A DNA stretch of 64,000 nucleotides from Paragordius varius (lineage: Eukaryota; Nematomorpha): the NCBI GenBank assembly GCA_964247055.1, contig OZ176052.1:12276001-12340000 (forward strand), read 5' to 3'. Below are positions 46,975-60,369 of the stretch, one piece after another. A model generated the notes under the pieces. That model was not told the DNA's origin and made no database searches. It saw only the letters and a list, made by a program, of their open reading frames with translations. Positions within the stretch are counted from its first letter, which is position 1; every line of letters begins with the position of its first letter. The position numbers were made by a program, and so were the translations under genes.

Positions 46975-49900
46975 TCACTACCCCCTCCTAACGAAAGCGG
47001 GCAGGTTTCTGACGACTTGTCGGGTACCGTCGTTCTTGTGTTTTAGCAGGGGAGTAGATTGTCTCAGATTTCTGGGTATTATCATTATTTGGACTTTCGG
47101 ATGTCGGAGTAATTGGTTCGATTTCGTCCCTTGAATTGATCGTGTTTGGTTGCGTTTCAGCGATTGTTCCATCATCCGTGGCAGTGGTTACCTCCTCCTC
47201 ATTTGTGTTGCTGGCAGTGGTCGGCTGTGGTTGTGGTTGTTGTACTATTTGGTCAGCGTGTTTCTTCACAACTTTGCCTCGGTCCTTGTCCCATACCTTG
47301 TATGAAAATAACACTGTACGGTCCGTAATCTCTCCGGCGCGCCACCCTGGACTTAATTCATTTTTATTCATTACCTGGTCATTAATGGCAAACTGCCGTC
47401 GGGGGGCCGGTGCATTTAACAATCTCGCCCTACTATTTAATTAGGTTAAGGGGGTATGGGGGGTACGCTTGAACATTAACTGGGCCGGGGTTTCTTTCGT
47501 TGTCGAGTGTATAGAATTTCTGTACGACCATAGGCTAGTGTTAAACGCTTCGTGGGTGGGTATCACATTATTTTTTATTCTTTTGTATTTATTTTTTATT
47601 GTACCTACTAACCTTTCTACCATCCCATTACTCTTAGGGTGGTAGGGGGTAACCTTAATGTGTTTCACCCCTAACGTACTTAAGGTTTACGTAAAGTACT
47701 CGTTACTGAAATACGAAGCGTTATCGCTCACGATCTCTCTTGCAAAGCCAAACCTTGCAAACGTTTCTTCTAATTTGTGGATTATTTTCGCTGCGGTTAC
47801 CTTTTTCAACATAAATCCTTCTGCCCATTTCGAGGCACTATCTATTATCAACAACCAATATAAACCGTCTACCCCGGCTATATCAATATGCAAACTCTCC
47901 CACACAGCAACATTATGATCCCACTGATACGTGGAATTCTGAGTAACATTCGGCCCACTACGTTGGCACTATTAGCATTGACTATTGTCTTTTACCAGGT
48001 CATTTTCTAATTCTGGCCAATAACACGTAAATCTGGCCATCGCTTTCATGGCTACGTTGTTGTGCTCGCTGTGTAGGTATCTCACCACATCTTTTTGGAG
48101 GGGCTTCGGAATTGCAATCCGATCATTTAAACTTAATAAGCCATATTGATATGCCAACTCGTCTTTACGGTTTACAAACTTTTCTAATGCTGGAGAAGTC
48201 CAGTCCTGGTTTTTTAACGCTTTAATTACTTTTTGTAATACTGAATCTAATGCGGTTTCTTTTCGAATTTCATCTCTGCTTAACCGCACGTTATGACAAT
48301 TAAAAAATCTCAAATATCTGGTAACCGCATAATTTACATCATAGGCAACGATCTCGTCAATCGGCCATCTTGATAAATAATCAGGTGTATTTTGAGCCCC
48401 TTAGACTTATTTCAAAGTCGTATTCATTTATCATATTAATCCACCTTAGTATTTTAGCATTATGTATCTCTTTTAAATTTCGATCTTTATTTATTAACTT
48501 TACTAAAGGTAAATGGTCAGTTAATATTATAAATTTTCTACCATATATGAAACTATGAAACTTTCGTAACGCAAATAATATTGCTTTTAATTCCTTCTCT
48601 ATAGTGGAATAGGCATACACTATTGGTAACCTTTCACTATTAACTTCATGACTTAAAATACATTCGAATCCTAAATCTGACGCATCATTTGCTATTATCA
48701 ATTTCCTATTCGGATTATATGGTGTTAAAAACACTTTTTCGCTTACAAATTCTTAGCTGCTAACCAGCTTTTCTCATGTTTCTCAGTCCAACACCATCTC
48801 GTATTTTTACTAGTTAATTCATGTAAGGAACCGACTATCATTTGTAATTTTGGTATAAAGCGTTCATGAAATGTCAAAAAACCTACAAAACTACGTAACG
48901 ACTTTTTATCTACCGGCCTTTTTAGTCCCTTAATTGCTTTGATTTTGCTTTCACACGGGCTTATACCCTTTTTTGATATTTCAAACCCTATATAGTTTAC
49001 TGATTCTGCGCCTATCCTTATTTTATCTTGTCTTAATTTAAATCCGGCCTTATCGAGACGACTTAATACGTTATTTAAATTGTTAATGTGCTCATTTTCC
49101 GTACCAGTCACTAGGACGTAATCTAAATATACCCAAGTTCCTGGACTTTCAGCCAGCACTTGTTCCATCACTCTTTGGAAGATGATAGGTGCCGTGGCCA
49201 GTCCAAACGGCATGCGTTTGTATCTAAAAAAACCTTTATGTGTTGAGATAGTTAACAATTCTTGACACTCCTCTGCCACTGGCATCTGGAGGTAAGCATC
49301 TTTTAAATCAATTTTCGTGAATGTGATATTTTCACCTATTTTCGACACCAACTCATCAAACGTGGGGATTAAGTGGGAGTCTTCTTGCAACCACTTATTA
49401 ATCGTTACCCGAAAATCACTACATATTCTTAATTCGCCATTCGGTTTAAGTACATTAACCGTAGGCGTGGCCCATGTCACAGGTGTGGTGTTAGGATCAA
49501 CCGGTTCTAAAATGCCTAACTTTTATAGCCTCGACAGCTCTTTCTACATCTTTTCTCTTAATGGAAAAGGCACCCTGCGACATGGCCATACGTTCGGGAT
49601 CGCATTCGCTGCAATGCGAATTTTTACAGGGTCCTTATAACACCCTAACTTATTTTCGAATAAATTTTTAAAATTTTCACAAATTTCATTCAATTTAAGA
49701 TAATTAACTTTAACCTGTGGCATCTCAATCTGGAATTTCGCCATCCAGTCCAGTCCACAGATTAGCGGGACCATCCCCATCGTTTTGCTTAGGACACATA
49801 TGTCCCCGACCATTTGTTTACCATTTACCTGGACCTTGACTCTTGCTGCCATCATTGGCACTGTGGTATTGTTGTACGATTTTACTGGGGGTGTCGGGCT

Positions 49901-50863
49901 TGGGTTTACCGATTTGCTCCGATGTGGCAAAGTTTATTACACTGATGTCCGAACCGGTATCATAGATAAAGTCTTTTTTTAACCCGTTTATTACTAGTGT
50001 TATCAGTAAGGGAGTTAGCGCCTTATGACCCACGTTAACATCCTTCAATAATTGCCTATTGAAGTTAGGTCTTTGTCTTTTGGCCACACACATTCTCGCA
50101 AAATGCTTCAGCTTTCCGCATTTGTTGCAGGATCGTCTCCAGGCTGGACACTTGTTGGGTGGGTGTGTGTTGCCGCAATATTTACATGTGGTAGAAGGTT
50201 TTATTATTGTTTGTCGATTGGATTTATTATGTTGCACCCGATTGATATTATTATTGCTGTTACTGTATCGATTGCTATTGTTATTACTATTATTGTTATT
50301 CTGTAATCCAGCCCTAGCAGACTCATGTGCTAGTGCGAGATCTACGATTGTTTCTAGTGGGACAGGAATACCGTTTATCAAAGCATCTGGATACCTGGAA
50401 TGGATATCCATCTCTAGTTGAGGCTGTCGCAGTCCTATTACGAATGCATCACTGAGCTTCTTCAGCTCCCATCTTGACACGCTCAAGGAATTGGGTAAAC
50501 TTTCACCCTCGTTGCGTACCAGCCTATAAAATTCAAAACGACTTTGGAATTTTGATTTTGTCAGATTGAATATTTCTTTGCCTGTTTCCGTAATCTCCGC
50601 CCATGTGGCATCTTTTATTTTCTTGGGGTATAGGTGTTGGTTAATCTTTCTTACTATCATGAATCCGCCATATGGTAGTATCGTTGATTTAAGCGTTCTT
50701 TCGGTTACTGGAATATCCTTTGCCTCGAGTACGTTGCTAATATACTCGAGGTACTCTTCAAATTTATTATTATCGTTATTCTATGGCTAAATTCGCAATA
50801 CTAGTATGAGGAGCTGTGGTGTTCATTGGTTCGTCTGCCATACTCGTCTTGGCCACCAATATT

Positions 50864-50944
50864 AACTGGGAACGACAATGTAAAGGTAACGGTAAATAAA
50901 TTTATTATATATTGTATATCACAAAAACAACGCTTTATATCATG

Positions 50945-50984
<40 letters not shown>

Positions 50985-51236
50985 AAGATAATTAGGTCTA
51001 ATGTATTCACATATATCAAGGTGAGATGTTTGCTTATATACAATTATCTCAAGGTATAATAATAATATTCACAAGTGGTGGGGAGGTTATAATAAGGAGG
51101 TTATAATAATATAATAATAGTACACAGATAAGTTAATAGGTTAATGTACTAATATATAACGAATGTTGTTTGTGTGGTTAATCTAATCGTGTAATAACAG
51201 GTCTATTCAAATTAGCCTGTCAGTTACACTCTAACA
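50864..51236 (-). repeat. Gypsy 5' LTR
   Basis: About 373 bp, starting TGTTAGAGTGTAACTGACAG on the minus strand. It shares the (AT)n tract and the region AGATAATTAGGTCTAATGTA with the other LTR; small length differences lie in the microsatellite and a duplicated AGGAGGTTATAATA-like segment. Confidence 0.85.
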
Positions 51237-52023
51237 ATATGCCAACTCGTCTTTACGGTTTACAAACTTTTCTAATTCTGGAGAACTCCAGTCCTGGTTG
51301 TTTAACGCTTTAATTACTTTTTGTAATACTGAATCTAATGCGGTTTCTTTTCGAATTTCATCTCTGCTTAACCGCACGTTATGACAATTAAACAATCTCA
51401 AATATCTGGTAACCGCATAATCTTCATCATAGGCAACGATCTCGTCAATCGGCCATCTCGATAAATAATCAGCTCTATTTTGAGCCCCTTTTTGATGACT
51501 TTTTTCAAAGTCGTATTCATTTATCATATTAATCCACCTTAGTATTTTAGCATTATGTATCTCTTTTAAATTTCGACCTCTATTTATTAACTTTAATAAA
51601 GGTAAATGGTCAGTTAATATAATAAATTTTCTACTATATATGAAACTATGAAACTTTCGTAACGCAAAAATATTGCTTTTAATTCCTTCTCTATATTGGA
51701 ATAATTCCTATCATAGTATCCTTTCACCATTAACTTCCTGACTTAAAATACATCCGAATCCTAAATCTGACGCATCAGTTTCTATTATCAATTTCCTATT
51801 CGGATTATATGGTGTTAAAAATACTTTTTCGCTTACAAATTCTTAGCTGCTAACCAGCTTTTCTCATGTTTCTCGGTCCAACACCATCTCGTATTTTTAC
51901 TAGTTAATTCATGTAAGAGACCGACTATCATTTGTAATTTTGGTATAAAGCGTTTATGAAATGTCAAAAAACTTAAAAAACTACGTAATGACTTTTATCT
52001 ACCGGCCTTTTTAGTTCCTTAAT
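51237..52023 (-). mobile_element. Extra internal fragment of the same Gypsy family
   Basis: This 0.8-kb stretch matches about 48150-48940 of the full element (end of reverse transcriptase, RNase H and beginning of integrase) in the same orientation. It abuts the 5' LTR directly. It is broken and diverged from the internal copy. The arrangement suggests two family members joined in tandem with loss of the intervening part. Confidence 0.85.
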
Positions 52024-52897
52024 TAAAATGTATTATGAAGGAGATGGCTATACACTGGAAAACTAAATTGAGTGAGCACAGTAGGTTCATCGCATTCGTT
52101 AAAAGTTAAAAAAGCTTACAAGATTTTTAAAAATAGTTCTTTAGACGCGATTTTGTGCGGCTCTTATTATTCATGACATGGGGCTTTTTGGTGTTTGCTC
52201 AAAAAGTTACCCGTCTATAACGCGGCGCATTAATGATAAAAAAATCATTTTAAAAATCCTTATGAGGTTCCAGAAAATTGGCATAAGGCTATATTGGCTC
52301 TGATTTTCCTTTCAAATCGTTTTTACTGGCATAAAACCGTAAAATACTGGGTATTCCATATGGATTTGTTCATCTTTTATAATAGAATCAATGCCAAATC
52401 AGTATAATTTTAAATAATTTGGTTGCCCAAGATTAAAATATCGATGGATTTGTAAAATGCACCCAAAATATTTTATCAGTTACTCCAGTTAGAGCATTGA
52501 CCGATAATAGTAATTAGAATTGTTTCTAGATCGCATTAATGGTCGGTTTTGGATACAGAATGTAAACCCTATTCTTGTTTGGGAAAAAATCGTTTTTAAA
52601 ATTTTTTAATCTCCGCAACCAAAAAATGATTTTGAATAATTTAAACTCATATAGTTGGGTTATTCGGAAAATTCATTTATTTGTAAAAAATAAATAAAAA
52701 ACTTCAATTGCGCATTTTAAATTGCTTTTATGGCCAAAATAAAATTAATAAAAATATATATCTCATCGCATAATTTAACGCATAAAAGAATTACTCTAAG
52801 TATATTTCGTTTTTAAAAATTGACAATAAAAAATTGTCATGACATTGATAAAAGATGTATAAAAAAATAGAATAAGCGATTCTAAAAACTCTTAACC
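52024..52897. other. Leader side of the intact USP; no separate gene
   Basis: About 52440-52890 matches, inverted, the region upstream of USP copy 1 (19580-20050), so it probably contains the USP promoter. 52024-52440 has no partner and no recognisable gene. Confidence 0.5.
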
Positions 52898-54871
52898 ATG
52901 CCTAAAACGCTTATTAAAAAACGCTCTCCACAAAAATTCCTACTTTTTGATAAAAGTTTGAAAATTCTAGGTTCTCCTACAAAGGAAACCCAGCAACACC
53001 AAGAAGAAAAATCACCAAAGAAGTCAAAATCTTTTTTCTCATGCAAATCTAATTTTTCTATATTTTTAGGTTGCTGTCAAACGAAAAAGGTAGTCAAAAA
53101 CCCGCAAGATGCAAATCAATCAAAACACCCGTCACCCAACGATGATGTTTCAGCTAAAACACAAGCAAAACTCAAGAGTGATGAAAAAGTTATATTGAAA
53201 ACTGAAGTTGAAAGTAATATTTTCAATAAATTAATTGAAACATTTTGGTTTAATCTCATCTTATATTGATCTAATAACTTATATAGATAGCGGAAATGAT
53301 AAAAATATCATTCAAAAGGGATCGAATCTACCGTCGAAGAAAAAAGTTTCAAAACTTCAAAAATTAAAAGGACTCTTTACAAGTTGTTGCAAGAAAAAGA
53401 AAAATAACTTAGAGTATGAAATCAGCGAAACACCGCTGCCCACTCCCACAAATGATCTAAATGGTAATGTATTAGAAAAGAATCCCCAGAATACAAAATT
53501 AGACTTGAACGTTGAAAAAGGCGAGACCCTGCCTTTCTCACATAGATATGAAAATGACACGATGCCCCTTCAAGCTTATTGTATAAACGAAAATATATTG
53601 CAAAACAATCAAAATACCATAGACTTGAACGCTGAAAAAAACGAGGTCCTGCCTTTGTCACACAGTTATGAAAATGGCACGCCCCCTCAGGCCTATTACA
53701 TAAATGAAAATGTATTGGAAAACGAGTACGAAAAAACGAAATTAGATTTAGACGTTGAAAAAGACGAGGCCTTGTCTTTCTATAACAGTGTTAATAAAAA
53801 GGAGGCGAATGTATATATTAATTTAGAAACAATAGATAACGCGTATCAAGCTAAGGAAAATGAATCCCAAACAATATGTGAACAATATCTTGGTGAACGT
53901 AACGAATGCGGAGATCAACCCAATTATAAAATTGTAAAAGAGAAAAAACCGATAGGTATCATCAATAAGGGGAATACATGTTATGCCAATAGCATAATAC
54001 AAGCCCTTTACTCAATGCCTGATTTCCTACATGTGATAAAATCGGAAAGCCAATTAGACACAATTTTAAAAAACATATTCAATGGTTTAAACGACCATCA
54101 AGATGTCGATGTTCCCGGTCTGTTGAAGTCCTTAAACTGTAAATTTGTTTTAATTAAATATAGATTGGAACCACAAAATAAATAAAAGTGCCATGGAAGA
54201 TTGTCATGAGGTTTTACTCAATTTAATTAGCTCCCTTTCTGAAAAGAATGATTCCGTTAAAAAATTATTTAACACCACCCTTAAATTAACAAGTACTGGA
54301 TTATTAATTTGTAGCGAAATGCTGTTATTGCGATAACGTGTCATACAAATTGGAGGAAAGTATTGGGTTAAGTCTACCGATTTGCAACTATCAATCGGTT
54401 TCCGATTGCTTAACTTCCTATTTTGAATCAGAACTATTGGAAGATTTTATTTGCCCTAAGTATTATATTTTATCTATATAAAGTTGCTCCGAAGTGGGAA
54501 CTGTCACCAGACAAACGGAATTGTTTGAAATGCCGACAATACTCATTATTCATTTACAAAGGTTTGACATCAAAGGCAAGAAAGTTAATAAATCCGTTGA
54601 AAATGATTTGGAACTCAACATCCCAGCATTGGGCTCTGTCTTTTCAACCAATTTAATTGGAATGTTGTCACACGAGGGAAGATCGTCAAATATAGGTCAT
54701 TATGTCGCGTATTGTTTACGTGATAAATGGTTTCTATTTGACGATAAAAAGGTAAAAAATAGAACAAGTAAAGAAGTGCGTAAAGTTAAGTCCTATGTGC
54801 TCTTCTATAAATATTTAGATTTTTGTGACCAATTTGCAGAAAGGAGTAGCAGTAAAGTTGGGCTTCTTTGA
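52898..54871 (+). CDS. Ubiquitin-specific protease (C19), intact copy, five exons
   Basis: Exons 52898-53247, 53291-54138, 54164-54292, 54315-54459 and 54484-54871 join into 619 residues. Introns are 43, 25, 22 and 24 nt, all GT...AG. The catalytic core lies in the carboxyl half: cysteine box IGIINKGNTCYANSIIQALY with Cys347, a MEDCHEVLLNL stretch equivalent to the family's DAHEF, zinc-binding pairs C445/C448 and C489/C492, ILIIHLQRFD, and NIGHYVAYCLRDKWFLFDD with His563 and Asp577/578. The amino half (about 330 residues) is lysine-, Asn- and Glu-rich with cysteine clusters (FTSCCKKKK) and three degenerate repeats around NEN(I/V)L ... LDLNVEKGE. It should remove ubiquitin from substrates in cytosol or nucleus. 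Exact USP subfamily is not resolved. It is the only one of three copies with a complete triad. Confidence 0.88.
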
Positions 54872-55642
54872 TAAACGACTTCCTTGCTACATCATATCAT
54901 GCAACACAAAACATTAAAGGTTAATTTTAGACGTATCAGTTACTTGTAATGATGCTAATGTTGTATCATATATGTTTAACAAGGTTTATTCTCCGAACGG
55001 TCAATGGGAGCAATGATTGATATCAGCGCAAATGGACAAGCCAAAATGTCATGCCTTTCAAAGCCATCCTGCAATCTCCCAAAGCACGAAGAACCAAAAC
55101 ATATACATTGTTTACATATATATATTAAAATATCAGACTCTGTGATTCTTTGTTTATTATGCAATAAATGGTAGTTTTTGTGGTTTTTAAATGAATTTTA
55201 AATTGTTTTCATTAAAAAGGGGCTTTCTATGAAATAGGGTTTATCATAGCATTTTCTAAACTGTGATGATTTCCTATTTACTGTATTGTTAATGGATTTC
55301 TTTTAACCAATTAGATGATTTTAGTCTGGCTAAACTTTTGCAAAAAATAATTTATGAGTTTATTTATTTATTAACAATTTTCATTTAATATAGGACAAAA
55401 CCTTGTAAACCTCGTTTAAACAGTTGCTTAATTATCAATCTAACCACTGATATTTCAAACTCAAAAAAATAAAATATATATGGAAATTTTCAGTGATATA
55501 AAATTAGGTTCCGCTCAATGTGTCTCTAATATTTAACAATTTTATTTCGAACCTACATTTATTGGTATTTTGTTAAGTTTATCAAATTTTTTTACGGGGG
55601 CACATTCAAAAATGCAAGCTAGGTTAAGCGCATTCGTTAAAT
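54872..55642. other. USP 3' flank; no gene recognised
   Basis: Up to about 55570 this is the inverted counterpart of 16890-17640, the downstream flank of USP copy 1. The likely poly(A) signal of the USP is the ATTAAA near 54912. No other gene is visible. Confidence 0.5.
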
Positions 55643-57480
55643 CAGTGGTACTCAAACCGCGTCCCGCGGGCCACATGCGGCCCTAAGAGTGCTTTAAAAT
55701 TGCCTTATGACCATATTGATACTTAAATCATATTTTTTATTGATTATTAATACATATAAAATGTATTTTCGTTTATTTTAATATCAATTTATTTTCTGTA
55801 GAAGTAATTTTGGTAATTTTTTATTATCCAATTTGAAATGTAGAAAAATTTCCCTACATTAACACTTGGATACAACACACTCATTTTAGTCCTTCGATTC
55901 AAATTGGGGTATTTGGATACCCCAGGCCTGTTAAAATCAAATAGTTAAAAAAGTATGGAAGGAATCGAAACCATGGCAAAATTTTGCACTTATTTAACAT
56001 TAATAAACGGAAATATATAAAAAATTTTATTCAAAAATACTTAATATTAAGCAAAAATCGAAAGGTAAAAATTTCGTCAACGTGACATGTCTCAAATTGT
56101 AAAATTAAAAAATAATACAAAATAAACCGTACTTCAATTAATGTTAGATGTATTTTATATAAAAAATAAGTTTTAGTTTTACTCTTAAAATTAAATAAAG
56201 ACGATATTTTGCAAAATTTTGCAAAATAAAAATGGCGTCGAAGTATTTTGAGATGGAACTTTTTTTTCAAAACAAAATTTTATCAAGGTATTTTGGCATA
56301 TTTATATAATATTTATCAGGAGAGAAGCATAAATTTAAATTGGGACCGTTTCCTTCAGTAGTTTTATAAAAATATTAATTTAAATTTAGTCTGGGGTAGT
56401 TAGATGCCCCAATTTGAATCGAAGTGTTAAAATGATTTCAATTCGGCACACGTTGTTTTTGTTTCTGTTATTTTCTTTTTTTGACATTTTTTGCATTCTT
56501 TTTTGTGTTTAAGCAAGCCTTTTACCTAAACTTGCAAATACATATTATTTTTATTGCTATTTCTATAACTCATTCCCATAAAATATTTTTCAATACATCA
56601 TTAAATTTTCTGTCCTTTTATAACATAATTTAAATTTTATTTCTATTTTTTCAAAAAATTTACATAATATTTAAACATAAATTCAAAGAATGACATCGAC
56701 ATCTAATGCTAAAAAACGTAAATTTTTCGATGAAAATCGCTCTTTTAAAAAAGAATTGTGAGAAAAAATTCTTTGTCGTTTTAAATAAAAATGTAACCTG
56801 CCTTATACATGTAAGGACAACATAAATATCGAAAGACATTTTACAATCCATCATCATACCAGAAAATCAGGAGGAAAGAAACGAAAATTATAAAAAAATT
56901 AAGGAATTATACCAGAAAAGAAATCTTGTCCATAGCTTTCTCCCAGAAAAAAGCTGTATTAGCTTCGTATGAAATTTGCTATATTCTAAAAAAACCTTTA
57001 CTGATTCCCAACTAATATAAGAATGTCTTATAAATAGTTACTCTTTTTTATTTGATAAATTTTGTAATAAAGATCAAATCATGAGGCAAATTAAAAAACT
57101 TCAACTTTCTGATTCAACATGTGTTCGACGCATTGAAGATATGTCTAAATATATTTTTAACAATACATTATTGGCTCTGAAATACAGCACAAATATTTAA
57201 AAGTTGATATTGATTCTAGCACTGATATTAGTTCGACCCCTCAATGTGCTCTCTTCGTGAGATTTTGAAACGAAAACATAATCAACGAGGAATATTTAAA
57301 ATGTTTAACAATGAATAATACCACGAAAGGAAGTGATTTTCTCGAAATAATTAACACTTTTTTCGATAATAATAGTATATCTATGAAAAAATTGGTTTCG
57401 ATCTGCACAGATGGCTGTCCCTCTATGATTGGAATGAACCAAGGATTTATTCCTCTTTTGCAAAACAATATAATTTAAAT
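55643..57480 (+). mobile_element. hAT (Charlie-like) transposon, 3'-truncated
   Basis: Begins CAGTGGTACTCAAACCGCG and matches the inverted right end of the element at 10418-13161. On the plus strand the transposase amino end MTSTSNAKKRKFFDEN starts at 56691, followed by a degraded BED finger (NINIERHFTIHHH near 56820-56860) and, near 57210-57470, STDISSTPQCALFVRF and ICTDGCPSMIGMNQGFIPLL. Several stops and frameshifts are present. The carboxyl third and the right terminus are missing after about 57480. A 564-bp MITE is inserted at 55863. Confidence 0.85.
55863..56426. mobile_element. 564-bp TTAA-flanked MITE (piggyBac-like)
   Basis: TTAA occurs at both edges (55859-55862 and 56427-56430), and the paralogous hAT at 10418 has a single uninterrupted TTAA-containing site here. 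The ends are CACTTGGATACAA and, inverted, CACTTCGATTCAA. Inside lie a second inverted pair around CTTCGATTCAAATTGGGG. TTAA targets are the mark of piggyBac-type transposition. No coding capacity. Confidence 0.85.
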
Positions 57481-57885
57481 TTATTTCAAAAATGTGCTCA
57501 AATTTAGCCATTTTCTGATATGGATCTACCAAAAGAGTTTAAATAACTTCTATCAATCGTGAAGGCCAAAGTTAATAGGACTATGATAATTCTGATATAT
57601 TTTCTTTCAGAATATATATATTTTAGCTTATTTTTTATAAGCCCCGATTTTAGATGCAGTGTAACTTTGTTTGACACATATTGAAAGTTAAAAATTGTTG
57701 TATGAATTTTGTCAACATTATTTTAAACAATTTCATAAGATTGTTGATAATGATACATTTTTAGTTCATTTATTAATTTTTGCATTGCATTATAATCATT
57801 ATAATTTTTATATATAATATTTTTAGATCAATGGCTAATAAATTATACGGTAATCATTTTTTTATTTTTCCATGCCCATGCTTAT
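57481..57885. other. No gene recognised
   Basis: AT-rich spacer between the truncated hAT and the 3' end of gene P copy 3. The last part contains the likely 3' untranslated region of gene P. Confidence 0.5.
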
Positions 57886-60369
57886 TCATTTCGCATGGAC
57901 AAAGCCATTATAAACATTTTTTGGTTGTCCCGAGGTTGGTTCTGCACTACAACAATTCCAACAATTTGTCTCGTTATTTCTTTGAGTTGCTGCATTCGGG
58001 GTGGGTGAACGGTGACGTGGTACTTGAGCAAATCTTGGGTTATTGATGTTTGAGGGCGGTCGTGCAAAGTTTGGCGGTAGCGGCATTGGTGGTTTCAACG
58101 GTCTTGAAGGCGGTGGTAGATTTTGAAGACCAGTAGATGGGGAAAAAGCGGGAGCTCTAAATCTCGGCTGAGACAACGGCGGTCTAAACATTAAACCTTG
58201 ACGGGGTGGAAGGAAAGGCGGTGTTGTATTAATTGGTGTGGCGGATGTAGGCGGTTTACTCATTAATGAACCTTGACGAGGGGGAAGGGGTGGCGGTGTG
58301 GTATGTGTTAATGTAGATGAATCTGTAAAATCACTCTCACTTTCAACCGTTAAAAGCTTGTTCATTCCCTTCTTACAATTTTGATAGGGGGTGGAAGAAG
58401 ATTCACTACTGGTTGCAAAGACTTTAGGTTTTTCTTCTTTTGAGTAAATGTTTTTCTCCCTTTGCTTTTTACTTCCATTCTTTTGTTTCCCATTTCCATC
58501 AGCGGTCTTAGATTGCTTTTGTTCTGTAAATTAAATAAAAATGATTTTTTAAGGATTATTATCATGGATATGACCACAGTGAATATAAATAATTACTATT
58601 TAAGAGGCATATTAAAAAAATTCTATAAAATAAACCCATATATCTACATTATTTTAAGAGACAACAATAAATGTTTTAAAAAATTAAATTATTTCTTTTC
58701 TCTAATAATTAACTATTAATGATCTATTATTCATTTAGTTGTTTCTTAGGAAAACAACTCCGATAAAATGATATATTTTTATATGCAACTTTTGTTTTTG
58801 GGTTTTGAAGTGAGATCAGAGAGGGAATCCACATTTAGTCCTGTATGTTTTTTCAACAATCTCTTGGCGATTTGTTTTTCAATATTGCGCTCTCTACACC
58901 GTTCATTATTAAATGTCTCATATATAGATTGCAAGTTTTGCGAAACTTGTTGAGAATATTCCGCTAGCTGTTGGCAAATTTGGGCTTCTTGGCGTAAAAC
59001 CTCCTCAAAATTAAGCGAAGTCAATTTATTTTTTCTATTTTGTGTGGATATGGCGGTTCCTTGTAATATACATGGGCCAGGTTTTGTCTGTTGCCAAAGC
59101 TCAAATGGACTGGGTCTGTAGATTGTCCAACTGTCATTCGGTTTATACTTAATTGGCGGTTTCTGCTCCTTTTGTCCCTCTACGCATTTTTCATCTCCAT
59201 TTCCGTTTTCGTACGGATATTTATTGGGTGAATTAATTGCTGATTCATTACTGCCATCTTGCACATAATTATCAAGCCACATACCGAGTAATGTCTGTAT
59301 AGAAAGAAAGGGGAATGTTTGTTGCAACTTACTGATTTCTGGGGTATTCGACAATAAACTTGTATCTAAAATGTTTTGACTTCCTGTTTCGTTAAAGGCA
59401 GTATTTGAAGTAATTGGCGATTGTATCTGGTAAGTAATATATTTAGTAGTATTAGCGTAATTTTGCGAATTATTTTGTGGATCGCTAAAATTTTGTTAAA
59501 ATTTGGGCTTATGTTAGTAATATTACTTTCTATGATTTATCGGTTGGGGTTTAGCCAAATCGTTCCCATAGGCATTTAACAACAAACTTAGGTTCAAACC
59601 ATTTTCACTGATTGTTTTGATAATTAGGGCGGTATTAAAGTATTTATTATTCTCTATCAATTATTACTCTCATTAGGCGTAATTTTATTTTGATGATCTG
59701 CAAAGAGTATAATACAATCACCCCAACTGTGGGGAAACAATTTGGCTATTAACCCCAACCCCATAAGTCATATAAAATAAATGCCAACATAGGCCCAAGT
59801 TTTTACAAAACAACTCATATAAATATGATTGATTAAAAAACCATTAACGGTTAACTCTATACACTGTTTAGTTTTTTTAACTCAAAGGTAACCAAGTTAT
59901 TCCGGTACTAATATTTGAAAAGAAAATAGTACAATTTTAGAGGTATTTTTTGCGAGGCCATAAAAGGACAAATCAATAAAATCTGTTCATCTCTTATATT
60001 ACAGCTGGATTGATGTTGGTACATTCTATTGTATCTTTCTTAATAAGGTCAACTGCTAAAACTAATAAGCCTACCATTAATTTATAATTAACATCAATAA
60101 AAAAATTATATTTTTTAATAAATGATAATAGTAGTACGATAACCGGTAATAAAACGCATTTGGGCCACAATTTGTTAGTGTGGTCTATTTAAGTTCTGTC
60201 CACAAACAATAGCATTAGATAATTCTAAAATATATTCATCAAAATATTCCAAATATAATTTTTGGGAGGTTATTTTCGCTTTACTTACCTATCAACATAT
60301 GATTTTATTACTCGTATGAAATATAAGTCCCCAATTATTTTTACAACGAAAATGTTGTGCGTACCGGAG

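Larger units (their letters stand above)
46617..51236 (-). mobile_element. Ty3/Gypsy LTR retrotransposon, broken
   Basis: A 4.6-kb element in minus orientation bounded by two similar LTRs. Reading from the right it has gag (about 50840-50060) with a zinc knuckle near 50190-50090, a protease region near 50000, reverse transcriptase (about 49480-48800), RNase H (about 48730-48380) and integrase (about 48310-47000), the gene order that defines Ty3/Gypsy. A purine-rich tract adjoins the left LTR on the coding strand. The reading is interrupted at roughly six or seven places, so it is a fossil copy. The LTRs differ at several positions and by small indels, indicating moderate age. It sits just past the end of S2. 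Confidence 0.93.

Noticed and set aside
50059-50421. 120-codon plus-strand frame
   Set aside because: Antisense shadow of the retrotransposon gag region.
58462-58719. 85-codon plus-strand frame
   Set aside because: Antisense to the last intron and exon of gene P copy 3, with no counterpart in the other copies.
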